Part shown: positions 37,182-49,019 of the stretch, one piece after another
Layout of the letters: every line of letters starts with the position of its first letter
How positions within the stretch are numbered: the first letter of the stretch is position 1
Source of the DNA: Megamerina dolium
Taxonomy: Eukaryota > Arthropoda > Insecta > Diptera > Megamerinidae
Direction of reading: 5' to 3'
DNA: 64,000 bases
NCBI GenBank assembly: GCA_963854835.1
Contig: OY978528.1
Span: forward strand, 51,083,508 to 51,147,507
Made by a program: the position numbers and the translations under genes
Notes under the pieces: model-generated
What the model saw: the letters and a program-made list of their open reading frames with translations, nothing else
Databases searched by the model: none
What the model was told of the DNA's origin: nothing

Positions 37182-37986
37182 TACTTTGTAAAGCGTTTAA
37201 TATAAAAAGACATTATCAAAAGTTTCATAAAGAATATGACAAGCACTGTGGCGAAGCAAGATTGGAAATTTTTCAAAACACAAGATCTTCAGGCAGCAGT
37301 GCTTCAGAGGTTTGTTCATTAATGATGAGGTTTGAAAAATCGTATTATATTTATGATTTGTTTGCCCTTCTCTTAAATAGATTGTTTTTGACAAGCTTGG
37401 TGCACCTCGCGTTAGCTATGCTATTGTTCACAAAATGATTGCGGGTAATCATTCATTTTCTGAGGAACTTTTGCTGCGAACATTGTATCAATGTTTGGAA
37501 GCACATACACTTGCGAACAATTTTTTTCAAAAATGAAACTTAAGTCAAATTTAAGAAATAGAATTTCAGATGTAAATTTCAAATCTGTAATGAGAATTGC
37601 CGCAGCAGATGCTCTCTGTAAAATCAGATCGTTTATGTTTTAAATTAATGTATATATTTAATATTCTGAGAACATTAGCGAAGTATAAATGTAAATTAAT
37701 TTACCACATTTTTTTATTTTACCCACTGTGTAGCCGCACATGTATATGTCCTCATGCTCTCTCTATCTCATTCTCGCGCTTGTGTTAGTATTGTAAAATG
37801 GATTATGAGAAATTCTATTGAGCTCTTCGTCTGTTCTTCGCCCTTCATGCTGGCTCTTGGCTGCTCCCCTCACCAAGCACTCAAATGTGCTAAGCTAGCT
37901 CGTAAGTGCAAATAGCTCCTGGGAGCTACCGTAAATGAACGAACTGCTGTAAATGAACGAAAAAAGTGAGAAAAAACGCAAATTAA

Positions 37987-38883
37987 GGGGGTCTTCTACC
38001 TTGTGTCTTCATTTTTGACACTGTTTTTTGAATATTAGTTATAGGAAAACTAAAAACGCAATCGAGGTGCGGTTTGTTGCATTCAACTTGTTTATTTAAA
38101 TACATTTAACACTAATTTTACTGAGAATTTACTGTCTTCGATTTGACCGTGACTTGACCTTGAAGTGTCCCTTGCAAAAAATGCATACACAAATGGTTGA
38201 CACGATTTAGCTCATGAAAATCGTCTGAAACAAAAAAACCAAAATGATTTAATTTTTTTATCACCTTGGCTATCGTTTGACAGATGGCATTTTCAAAATT
38301 TGAAAATTTCAGAGAACAGGCAACTTTAAAAAAAAAAATTTTTTTTTTAATGTTTTCGGGGTTAAAAACATCTGTAAAAATTGTTTAAATAAAAAAAATC
38401 TAAAAAGTATCTGTCAGACGATAGCCACATGTTTTTCACAAATTTTGATATATAATTTCAATCAATCAATCAATTAGTTTTCGAGATAACATGTCAACCA
38501 GTTACAAAAACGCAACTTTTGGGAAATCGCATTTAAAGATATTCATGTATATAACAAGCGGGATGTTTCCGACGTTAAATTTTCTTTCAAACTGAATGGA
38601 CCGAAAAATGTATCATGCATAACAGAGATTACATAGATACAGATACATCAGGTATTCGATAGAACGTTAGATAACTTTAGAAAAACGCGATGGGCCAGCT
38701 TTTAGGTGGTCGCGAAGAGCGCTGCGATAAGAGCACGCATAACTGTCTTCGACGGCTCGGAAAAACTCGAAATAATAAGATTTCAGTTATATCCTTTTAA
38801 GGGTATATTCCTAACACCTTCTAGGTTGGAAAATTGAAAAAAAAAAAATCGAATTTTTTGAACCAACAAGGTAGAAGACCCCC
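37987..38883. mobile_element. TTAA-flanked MITE (piggyBac-like)
   Basis: Perfect 18-bp inverted ends GGGGGTCTTCTACCTTGT, with TTAA outside both (37983-37986 and 38884-38887). An inner inverted pair GCTATCGTTTGACAGAT / ATCTGTCAGACGATAGC lies at about 38270 and 38409. There is no ORF. At 897 bp it is non-autonomous. The TTAA target points to the piggyBac superfamily. Confidence 0.9.
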
Positions 38884-39157
38884 TTAATTAGTTTTTTTAA
38901 TTGAAACCAGTTTATTGGAATGCTTTACGACAAAAATGGCCTTCAATCAGAATCTTCTTCATCGCTGCTTCCTGGCGTGATTAGTTTTCATGGTCTACCA
39001 CGACTGCTTCCAGATGGAGTTAGACGGGAGCCTGTGCTGCAGCCAGGAACATCCTATTCATCGCCACGACCACCACCACGATCACCACGACCGGCGATTT
39101 TTTTTTTGTATTTTTTCGGCAACTGTCTCCTGCTCAACTCGTAGTGTCTCCATTAAC

Positions 39158-40629
39158 TCACTGCTGTTCAAAATTGCCGTTGAAAGTCGCTTTCGCAGCG
39201 ATTCGTCTATTTTCTTGGCGGCGCTGATGGCAATGGCAGTACAAACTCTTCGGCATTCTTTGCCATTGTGCCATCCAATTCGACATAAGCAGCAACTTCT
39301 TGTTCGGAAATCGATTCTTCTTCATTTTCTTCGGCATTGGGCGATCTGTTACACTGGCTGGCATGAAATCCAAATCTGTGAATTTGTTGTCATTAAATGG
39401 ATAAATGCCAGTGCATTCGAACCCAGCTTCGATGTTTGCTGGCGTGACAGCTTGTTTGTATGGCTCATGCAATATCGCCGCAATTTCATTGATTGTAATT
39501 GTTCTGGCGGGATGATTTCTCATCCACGTATCGCACGAACGATTGACCGCTGTTTTCGTTGGTCCGAACACGCTGCGGTCGAGCAGTTGAAGTTTGTGCG
39601 TGCAATACGGCGTGAATGAGACGACATGAATGTCATACTCTACGCAGAAATCCAACGCTTTGATTGAGGGATGATATTCATGGTTGTCCAGCAATAACAA
39701 TCTTGGCTGTTCTTTTGATGAACCAACGCACGATTGGAAATGTTCCAAGAATAATAAAAAATAAGCAGCGTTCATCCATCCTGATTGATTTAAAAAACGT
39801 GGATGAAAACGAACACGCAGAAAAACAAAGAATGGCGGAATTGCCGCACCAGTGGCACTTACGGGAACTGCAATCGTGACGAGTTGACCTCGTTCGGACG
39901 ATGTCATTTTGCCAATTTGTTTGGCTCCGCATTGCGCAACCGGCGTGTGAACTGTGGTGACGCCGGATTCATCCGTATTCCATATATGTTGTGGTTGTAT
40001 TTTCAACTCGTCCATAACTTTACCCAAATTTTGATAAAAATGTCCGACGTTGTGTCGATTGAAGCTCGTCGCAAGGGCCAAGCTCGTTGCTTGTGGCTTG
40101 CGAAGCGACAAGTTCGGATGGCGTTTCATGAATGACAGTAACCAATCTTTGCCTGCCATTTTTTCGTTTCTCCAATTATGCGGTACATTGATTTTCAATT
40201 TTTCAGCAAAACATGGCACTTGATTTCAGCAAATAATTCATTAGCGCCGCTTCTTGATCTGCTTTGAAAACCTACGGAACAACACAACATACACGAATGA
40301 GTGAAATGAATGAAATGAATGCATAAGAAAATTACTTGAGTTCGATATTTTGTCGCCATGGGACGGTTAATGTTGTTTCTCAACGTCTGGTAATTCAATT
40401 TGAAGATTTCGGCGGCCTTTACGATCGTGGTTCTTTTTTCCACGGCGAGAATTTTTTTATGCTGTCTCTCTCCTCTTTCCTCACCAGCTGACCGATTGAC
40501 GTGCGTTCACAGAGTCTCAAAATTTAATTGAAAATATTTGGCTGCCTTCCTCACTGTCTCGCTGCTTCTTATGGTCGCAATGGCATTCGCCAAGGCTTCT
40601 TTATCGATCGGCTGCTTCTTTCGCTCCAT
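39158..40629 (-). pseudogene. pogo/Tigger-type transposase (CENP-B-like)
   Basis: The ATG at 40629 begins MERKKQPIDKEALANAIATI, a psq-like helix-turn-helix, stopped after about 40 codons. A second, similar unit, EKRTTIVKAAEIFKLNYQTL, follows at about 40375-40443. A 60-70-bp GT...AG intron then leads to VFKADQEAALMNYLLKSSAM. After a deletion/frameshift the long ORF (39158-40219, 353 codons) contains GKDWLLSFMKRHPNLSLRK, IWNTDESGVTTV (first Asp), PRLLLLDNHEYH (second Asp) and KLQLLDRSVFGP (third Asp, 35 residues on). It ends after a basic tail. The DDE domain is complete, but the DNA-binding part is broken. Pogo-type transposases integrate at TA. Confidence 0.88.
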
Positions 40630-41253
40630 TTTGTCTAAAAACGAAAAACGAAACAAAAACTATTTTTGCCCCACTCGCACTTTTTCCGACTTTTCACTGA
40701 TTTCTCAATAAACCAATAAAAATATTGAAAAACGAATATTATATTCTTGTTCAGCATCCAATTTAACTTAAGAAAGCACTCACCTTTCCGATTTTGTAAC
40801 ACCGATGATATTTAAACACACACGATTTAAAAACACCAATTCTCCTAAGCGCACTCAGAAAAATGGCGGCGCACACAGCTAAAATTTTTACTGTCAGCAC
40901 CGACCGTGAGGCCGAATCTACCATAGAGATGGCGCCAACTATCATTACCCTACTCTCCCCTATATATACCATAATAATAAGAAAAATATGAAGAATGAAA
41001 TAACATGTATATTTTATAAGAAAAATTTTAAAAGATTAAACACACAAACGTGCTGCCATTTCAGATAATAATAGTCATTCAATTCGTAGTCATTTTAATG
41101 AACCCGAACTCTCCATCTGAGGGAGCTGTTTCTAGAGGTATTGTATATAGAAAATATTTATATCCTGCACTCAAATAGTTGTGAGTTCGTTCATCTATTT
41201 GTAACACCCATAAGGAGAGGTGATAGATATTGGAAAGAATTTAAACAATTCCG
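40630..41253. other. 5' flank of pogo element and gene-free stretch
   Basis: ACTATCATTACCCTACTCTC then CCC at about 40938-40960 is the possible terminal repeat of the pogo element. A similar GGGGAGAGTGGGG stretch stands at about 33298 in the opposite sense. No gene was seen. Confidence 0.4.
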
Positions 41254-41550
41254 GGTTCCATAGCTCAGTGGTTAGTGTATTGGCCTCCGATCCGCTGACG
41301 CGTAAACAATTTAATATCGAAGTATCCACCTTTCGGCAAGCAATTGGCAATTCTTCCTGGAGTAACAAATTTCAATGGAAAAGCTTCAAAAAGAGTTTAG
41401 AAAAAGTAATGTCGCAAGAGTTCTGCCGTTTGGAATCGGCTAAAATAATTATGTCCCTTCTAATACTGTCTAAAATTTAACACGCACAACAGTAATGGAA
41501 GAGAGCTCGGCCAAAGAACCCTTCGGTGCTTATAAGTGCCACATATTTAT
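41254..41550 (+). mobile_element. tRNA-derived SINE, copy B
   Basis: A-box TAGCTCAGTGGTTAG at 41261, the body with AAAAAGTAATGTCGCAAGAG and TTCTGCCGTTTGGAATCGGC, and the 3' block GAGCTCGGCCAAAGAACCC then GCTTATAAGTGCCACA with an ATTT-rich tail. The B-box region is deleted or rearranged. Same family as 7909-8170. Confidence 0.85.
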
Positions 41551-41744
41551 TTTTAATTTTTATACAATTGCTTAAAATTATGATCTGAGTCGATTTTAAC
41601 ATACATATCTGTCGGCCTGTCCGTCTACATGCACGACAACTGCCGTAATTATGAAGCGATTGAGCTGAAAATTGGTATATTCACTTACTTTGACTATTGA
41701 GCTCGTGAATGGATAAAATCGGAAGATAACCGATGGTATGCATT

Positions 41745-42330
41745 CTTAATATTGCCAAAATGATACACATTATGGATTAAGACTCGAACCATATCTCAGC
41801 AACCAAGTTCGAAATCTATGTGTGAGCACATTCGTTTTGAAACTTCAACCTTCCTCTACTAACTGTCCAAATTTCATGGCATTTGGTTGACATTTAATGT
41901 TTATTGACATTCATTTTACAAAACACGCGTTCGTTTGATGTTGAAATTTTAATAAGAAATTTAACACACAGCACTCATTGTTCGTAAATTTTTGGCTCGG
42001 AATCAGGTCTGTGTGTTAAATCACCCGCCGTATTCACCTGATTTGGCACCGTGCGACTTCTTTTTGTTCCCAAAACTGAAATTGAAGTTGAAAGGATGCT
42101 TTTTTGATGACATTCAGACCATACAACGGGCTTCGACCAGGGCACTGGAGGCAATTCCGAAAAATGAGCTGGAACACGCGTTTGAATCACTATTAAATCG
42201 ATGTAACAAGTGTATTGAATCAAGAGGAGAATATTTCGAATAAATATACCGAAAAATTAGCAGATATCGTGTTTTAATTGTGTTTTCTAGAGGCGGTCTT
42301 AATACATAATTGTAGGACCTTGTATAATAA
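41745..42330 (+). mobile_element. DD34D mariner deletion derivative
   Basis: The 5' leader (AAGACTCGAACCATATCTCA to GATGTTGAAATTTTAA) is joined directly to the C-terminal coding part from CTCATTGTTCGTAAATTTTTG on. The remaining frame reads NQVCVLNHPPYSPDLAPCDF, KLKLKLKGCFFDDIQTIQRA and ending SRGEYFE-stop at 42243. The first two catalytic Asp are gone. The 3' end has TCTTAATACATAATTG in inverse to the 5' end. It is a MITE-like derivative of the family at 24490 and 53150. Confidence 0.9.
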
Positions 42331-42334
42331 AAAT

Positions 42335-44640
42335 TAGCATAAAGCCCATTAATTCCTCCCACTCAGAAGTACGTTCTTGAATGATATAAAGCTTTCGAAC
42401 CAAAACTTGGCATGTTGAGTAACTCTTACAACATGGCATATATCAAGTTGTATCCTATGTCTGACACGGAGCTCATTTCCATGAAAACGAAATATTCGAA
42501 ACCTAAAACTTAAAAATCGTTGCTGCGATTCTCAGTTAATTGAGTCATTCTATTGTCATAAGTCTGTGCGTAGTAGATTGATTCATTTTAAAATCTATAT
42601 GAAATATGTTTTCAAAATGCTCACTTAAAAAAAATAAATCATAATAAAAAAAAAATAATAATAATAATAAAATAAAAGTAGCAATAAAAAATACCATTTT
42701 CCAAGTATTTTCCATATTCCAATTTAACATATGCGTTATCGTGTATAGAAAATTAAATGAAAATGTTAATATAAACAAAATACCATAATCGTCTATGAGA
42801 AATAATAAATATGTATAATTCGTATATAAAAGTGAATGTCCATATAAATATTTTTGTGAGCTCTTTCATTCGCATAGTTAAGTAATTCACTTTCATTTAA
42901 TCACAGTCTGTAACTGCCATTGTTGTAGTTCTTGCTAAATATGGCTGATGAAAAATCAGCACATTGACATTCCCACTAATTACACTGTACATATTTGTGT
43001 GTGTGTGTGTGTGTGAGTGTGTTAACAATCCAAAATAATGTTTCGATTTCGTCTTTGTATAATGCCGCTATATGTACATATATAAAGTATGTATATGATA
43101 CACCTCTATTGTGCATATGTGGCATGCTCAACATCAGTAGCAAATACCACAGCAGCAGTTACATTTGGTCGCCACCTGCAACAATCGGATTGGATTCGTG
43201 CAACAATTAAAAATCGCTCAAGACAACCAGCATATCAACGAGTATGTAAAGTCGCACAATACACATTCGTTTGGTGTGCGCACACAATTTACATCAAATG
43301 TTGGTTGGTAACTAAATGATGGTAGTGACGTTGGCAATTGTTGCCTTTACACTTGGAAATCAATTAATTGTAACCTTGTTTTTGCAAGCGTGTTGCACAG
43401 TATATTGTACTATTATTCCCAATGAAATGAATGTATCTATTCAAAATTAATTTGAATATTTATCACTTGATGGTAAATTGTAAGACAATTTGCTGTTGGT
43501 GTTGTTGGTATGCATAAAGGAAATCATTCATAAATACCAAACAAAAAATACATATACAATCATTTATGAGTTGATAAAATATTTTGTTTATTTGCATTAA
43601 TTGGTTGTACATTGTTGTATCGTCGTACAAATGGGTAGTATGTGTGGCATGCAATGCACTAATTAAATGAGACTAACATCAAATAAGGTGCGTCCGTCAC
43701 AAGCGGTAAATGAACTATACAACGACAGTTGGGACAAGTCACAGACAAGCGATAAACCTTTATTTGGAATTAGTTATTTGTATATGTATATCAATTTAAA
43801 CCTGTGCAAGATTTTATGTACCAAAACACACAGATACATGCATGCTTCAAATTGCTTAAATGTTTACAATGTTGTAAGATGTAATACTTACTTACATACT
43901 GGTTATATGGACTTATTTTCTGCCTTCTTTTAATTTCATGATCATCGCCAGTGCAATAGTAAATTCGTGAGTGTATGAAATTTACGAGCTAAAGTTACAT
44001 TTTCATTTCATATTTTATATGCTGCCACATAATTTCAGTTACTTACATGCGTAGTGTATATAATCTGAACTGTAGCTGTTGATTTAATTACATTGCCATT
44101 GCTGAATTGCAGCGATCGCTTATTCGGTTACTTCATTTCAGTGCAATGAAGTTGTTTTGAATTAACTTATATGTGTACATTATAAGGAGGCGAATAAGCT
44201 CTTCTTTGTTGCACAAAATAAAAAAATCGGTGCTTCAAGTTTGGTTGGTTGTATATTTGAACCATCTAAAGGGGGATGGCCCAGCCTGGTGAGACTAGCG
44301 CAATCCTTGTTACACTCATCGCACATTGTGATGGCACTTTAATTTAGTAATGAGAGTACCATCACGTAGCCAGTTATGCTTAGAATGCCTCGGATAACTA
44401 CTACTCCTTTTACTTTTACCCCTGCAAACGAAATAAGGCCCATTCAAGCTTCTGTGAAGCTTCTGTCAAGCTGGTTGATGTATTCGATATATATAAGACT
44501 GAAATCACCGCTCTTCTGGAAATGCGATGGACGGCACAAGGTTGCACTAAATAAGCATCCTGTGATATTTATTGCAGTTCTCATGCAGAGATGCACGAAC
44601 TCATTGTGGATTTGTTGTCAGTAAGAGACTGCGGCATCTA
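42335..44640. other. Gene-free stretch with simple repeats
   Basis: (TAA)n at about 42650-42675 and (GT)n at 42997-43014. No recognisable coding sequence. Short ORFs show no conserved motif. Confidence 0.4.
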
Positions 44641-45049
44641 GTCTCACAGTTCACACCTGTGAATGGCAACAATCCGCATTAACGATCCGTATTCTTTAAT
44701 ATCAGCTACTGCAACCACCACGATATCTAAATCGTACTTGGCGATTTTGGGTAAGGAAGGTAAGGAAAATTCAGTACCAGACTCCAACACTTCGACATCC
44801 ATAATGCAGGCTGTCTCTAAATCAATGAAAGAGAAAAGAAATTGATCACGTGATGATCGATGGAAGGTATGCTGTGGTGAATGTGAAATCTATTAACGTG
44901 GTGAGAACACGTTTATGTGTCGCAAAGAACAAACAAAGTCACACATAGAGAAACAAAGTCACACACTATCGGACTTGCTTACGCAGACCACGCGCACACT
45001 TGATGATACTTGTGTACAGTGGACACATATATCCCATTCCATGACTATT

Positions 45050-45215
45050 GCTGCCTAGGAGATAATCGGTTAATATTGGTCATTGAAAAATTGGTGGTAT
45101 GACCAGGAGTGTTCCAATGCTGTCACCTACAGAAAAACCCTACGTGCAGGTGATACGCGAGCTGTTAAGGAGCGGTACAAGGAGAAAAGGAGCGCGGGAA
45201 GTTTCAGGCTTCATA

Positions 45216-45246
<31 letters not shown>

Positions 45247-45585
45247 AGATATGTATAGAGACAGGAGCGATACTTGGAAATTATTCGAGAAGATTCGCTT
45301 AATCACAGTGGCACAATAAATTCTTGTTGTGATGAAAATGGGAACCTGGTTGTTAACTCTGCTTTTGAAACAGTGAATGACTTGGTTCATCTTGGAACCA
45401 TCAATAACATTAGTAATGACGTCAGCTTGGAGATATTGCGAGGGACACCATGTGATACTTTTAAATACTTTTCGTTAAGTAAGCAATTGAGAAGTTGAGT
45501 CCGCTCTCGAGAAACGAAAACTACACTCTACAAGTCTCTCATCGTGTAAGTCCTTACATATGCCGACAAAACCTGGATAATTTTC
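45050..45585 (+). pseudogene. Non-LTR retrotransposon fragment
   Basis: WWYDQECSNAVTYRKTL then VKERYKEKR is the endonuclease-RT connector of a non-LTR element. A GAGA run interrupts it at 45220-45242. After a deletion, SAFETVNDLVHLGTINN then NDVSLEILR follows, matching FEVVKNFAHIGTSINN... in the element at 56530-57600, and then LYKSLIV. The reverse transcriptase palm is missing, so it is dead. Confidence 0.75.
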
Positions 45586-45589
45586 ATAT

Positions 45590-46195
45590 CTGTGAATATT
45601 CCAACTTCCACCATTTAAGATATTATCCCATTCTTATATGAGCGACAAAAACTTTTTCCTTTTTTCGGATTCGAAGTATATTTTAGTGATGCATGTGCTT
45701 GAGTTCATGCAACTTTATGACTTGCTTACAAAAAATAGGTTTACACGAAATTGTGCAGCACACAATTTACATCAAAATTCAGATAACAAATAAACTAATA
45801 ACAATAAAAAGAATAATTTTTTATTTGATCATTTACTGTGCTTTTTATCACAATCTCCAGTCAACTTGATTTGTTAACGACATTATAATTTTTGGTATTT
45901 GTCATTGCAGCAACAGCAAAAAGAAAATAACCAAAAGTAAACAGTAGTCTTTCGTTGACACTAAGTTTTGGAAGAGGTTGTAGATGATAATGATGATGAT
46001 GCTAATGATGAACTATTTTCATTGTCTGAGCATATCAGATTCAAGCGTAACAAGCGTGAACATACCCTTAAGTGGGTGAATTATAGTTAGATATAAGCAA
46101 CACAGTTAGTAGTGACTGAATAATAATATATATGTAAATACGTGTAGGTACATATACTTGTATGTAGTGGTATTGTATGTATTGAGATGAAAGTG
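45590..46195. other. Gene-free stretch
   Basis: No recognised feature except a short GATGATGAT-rich piece at about 45985-46010. Confidence 0.4.
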
Positions 46196-46199
46196 AAAA

Positions 46200-47062
46200 T
46201 TTATATCAATTTTTTGGAATTGTTAAAGCACTTCTTCTATTTTATGGTCAGTTTGGGCGACCTTCTGAGGCGGCTATTCGGAATCTTGTCACTAAATTTC
46301 GCACCAAATTTACATTATTGGATATTAAACCACCAACACGCATACGTACAGTGAGGACAGAGGAAAATATCGCAGCTGTATCCGCCAGTGTTGTCGATGA
46401 CCGTGAATTATCGATTCGGTGCCGTTCGCAGCAATTGGGCCTCTATTACTGCACTACGTGAAAAGGATTTGGGTGTAAAACCTTTTAAAATACAGCTGGT
46501 GCTAGAATTGAAGCCGCATGACCTACCACAACGGCTAACTTTTGGTGAATGGGCGCTGACAAAGTTTACGTTATTATGAATAGCGAGCGCTACCGTTCGA
46601 TGATTACAAACATTTTTTTGCCCAAAATGAATTGGTTATCATGTGGTTTCAACAAGACGGTTCCACATGCCACACAGCACACGAAACAATGGCCCAAGTG
46701 AGAGGCGAGTTCGGCGAACAGTTTATTTCACGTTTGGGGAAGGTCAATTTGCAGTCTAGATCGTGCGATGTAACCCCTTTAGACTATTTTTGTGGGCTAT
46801 GTTAAGGCTCATTTCTATAGCGACAAGCCCACAATGGTTGACGCACTGGAAGCCAATATTGAAGAATTTATTTGTGAGATACCCACCGATATGTTGGAGA
46901 AAGTATGCCAAAATTGGACTCAGCGTATGAACCATTTGAGGAGCATGGTATACGAGTATAGATCGTTCTATAGACTCAAATAACGATTTCATACATTTCT
47001 CTAAATTTTATGTTTTTTTTTTTCAAACAAATCCGAATGTCCTTAGAAAATCACCCAATATA
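46200..47062 (+). mobile_element. DD41D mariner-type element, second lineage
   Basis: Pieces are QFGRPSEAAIRNLVTKF, RTEENIAAVSASVVDDRELS, PFKIQLVLELKPHDLPQRL, then FQQDGSTCHTAHETMAQ and SRSCDVTPLDYF, with 41 residues between the two Asp. The C-terminus, YSDKPTMVDALEANIEEFIC, ends at 46983. The region with the first Asp is deleted at about 46565. The T and G runs after LDYF each lack a base. The 3' end AAAATCACCC resembles the fragment at 21830. Confidence 0.85.
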
Positions 47063-47382
47063 TGCAGGTATATGCAGGTTACTTATAGGTATAGGTACTA
47101 TAAAGCATCGTTTTATCAAACCACCCGATGCCTTGTATCAAGCGATCAGAATTATCAGCAAGTAATATCACTTATTGTAATTCAATGTAAAGAAACAGAA
47201 AAGTAATATGTAAACAAACGAACACATTGTTGGTGCTCCTTATAGTAATATCGTTCCTATCTTCGCTCATGCTCAGACGTCAAACATTTGACAAGTCGTA
47301 AAATTTAGAAGGCTTAGGAAAGTTGAGCATCGTTGAACAAAATACATCAAAATCAAAGGAGACTAAAATTAGTCATGTCATA

Positions 47383-49015
47383 AACAATTCTTCGCTGCAC
47401 TAAATACCAATAAGGAAACAATTTTTCTCAAAAGAAATTATTTTTTATTTAAAAGTTAGAGTATTATGTTTACTTTACGCCCAAATACATTAAATTATAA
47501 TGTACAGAAAAATTATGAGAAATAAAAGAATTCAAAAGCACCTGTTAATTGGTCAGAAAAAGTCTACGTACAGAAACGAAAACGGGACTTCCCCGCCCAT
47601 TTGCTCGATCGCTCGTGCCATCAAAAGTTTTTTTTCACAAGTTCTATATTTAATATGTATCGTGGTTAGATTTTGTGCTTTGAATAATCTATTTCAAGAA
47701 GTTTAATAAAGACGAATTCAAAAAGAAAGGAAATTGGAGTTGAAGAACGGAAAATTATAATAAAATTATGGAAAGAAGGCCAAACTTTTCGTGAAATTAC
47801 TAAAATCCTTGGGAGAGCGCACCCCACAATTCAAACGGTGATGAATAATTTCAAAAAACTGGAACTTTCGTGTCGCAACCACGTTCAGGACTACCTCCTA
47901 TTCTGACCCAACGAGAAAAAATATGTGTTTTGCGGCTTGTTCAGGATAATCCTCGACTGACAGCAATGAAAATTGCTCAAAATGTTAAGGAACAGTTTAA
48001 CAAAACCATGCACAACGACACCGTGCGCAAAATTTAAAAAAAGCTAACTTCTGTGGCCGCGTAACCCGCAGGAAGCCGTTTATTTCGCTCATAAACCGAC
48101 AAAAATGAATTTCTTTTGCCAAACAATATATAAATAAGCCGACAGAGTTCTGGGAGAAGGTACTATTCTCAGATGAGAGCTAGTTTTGCCTGTTTGGTAT
48201 TAAAGGACGTCAGTTTGTGTGGCGGAAACCATGCACAGCCCTTCATGCGCAAAATCTTGTGGGCACGGTTAAACATGGCGGAGGTGGTATTATGGTGTGG
48301 GGATGTATGGCTACCAATGGAGTCGGCAATTTGGTGTTCATTGAGTCAATTATGGATCAGAGAGGTTATTTAAATATTTTAAAAGAAAATTTGAAGCAGA
48401 GTGCTGAAAATTTCGGCCTGGGTTCCGGCTGGCACTTTCAACAGGATAACGACCCGAAGCATACTGCTCACAATGTGAAGCTTTGGATATTATATAATGT
48501 CCCGCATTAATGCAAGACCCTTCCACAATCACCTGACCTTAATCCTATTGAACATTTGTTGGATTTGCTTGAGCGCAGGAGCAGGCAGCACAACATCACC
48601 TCCAAGCAAATGCTTAAAAATGTGATTTTAGATGAGTGGCACAAAATTTCAACGGAGGACACTTTCAAGTTAGTCAGGTCTATGCCAAACCGATTGCAAG
48701 AAGTAGTAAAACGCAAAGGCTACCCAACCAGCTACTAATCTTTTCAAAAACCTACAAAAAACAATAATTTATCACATAATCTTATCTTTGTACGTAGACT
48801 TTTTCTGACCAATTAACGGGTGCTTTTGAATTCTTTTATTTCTCATAATTTTTCTGTACATTATAATTTAATGTATGTATTTAGGCTTAAAGTGTACATA
48901 ATACTCTAACATTTAAATAAAAAATAATTTCTTTTGAGAAAAATTATTTACTTATTGGTGTTTAGTGCAGCGAAGAATTGTTTACTTCTTGTACGTACAC
49001 TTTTTCTGCTAAGTG
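47383..49015 (+). mobile_element. Second Tc1-like transposon, long inverted repeats
   Basis: Left arm 47383-47573 and right arm 48787-48984 are inverted repeats of about 190 bp. The right end carries a further 31 bp to CTGCTAAGTG, followed by TA (49016-49017). The left outer 30 bp are lost. The right end shows an outer GTACGTACACTTTTTCTG and an inner GTACGTAGACTTTTTCTG, an IR/DR arrangement. The missing left terminus means it cannot move now. Confidence 0.9.
47712..48738 (+). pseudogene. Tc1-like DD34E transposase (several stops)
   Basis: VEERKIIIKLWKEGQTFREI gives the helix-turn-helix part, then FSDES (first Asp), VKHGGGGIMVWGCMATNGVG, FQQDNDPKHTAHNVKLW (second Asp) and QSPDLNPIEHL (Glu, spacing 34). 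It ends MPNRLQEVVKRKGYPTSY-stop at 48738. Stops and frame changes occur at about 48038, 48100, 48180 and 48510. I cannot fix the start codon. Confidence 0.88.
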
Positions 49016-49019
49016 TATT

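Larger units (their letters stand above)
35742..37640 (+). pseudogene. Second hAT transposase (BED-finger type), split by rosa mariner
   Basis: Upstream of the mariner: MSSECETRENVLKRK, then CEWNVKYLCQHSGCDSQC and LLCKKHI. Downstream (37184 on): FNIKRHYQKFHKEYDKH and EARLEIFQN. C-x2-C and H-x3-4-H spacing gives a zinc finger interrupted by the insertion. The C-terminus, FFSKMKLK then SNLRNRISDVNFKSVMRIAA and DALCKIRSF-like, lies at about 37515-37640 and is the hAT dimerisation region of GTF2IRD2-like hAT proteins. The catalytic middle is deleted and stops occur. Confidence 0.75.

Noticed and set aside
38990..40135. Plus-strand ORFs of 209 and 110 codons
   Set aside because: They lie opposite the pogo transposase, whose minus-strand frame carries all catalytic motifs.
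33298..40960. Treating the whole 7.6 kb as a single large Maverick-like element
   Set aside because: The contents are separate hAT, rosa, piggyBac-like and pogo elements, each with its own ends. No polymerase or capsid genes are present.
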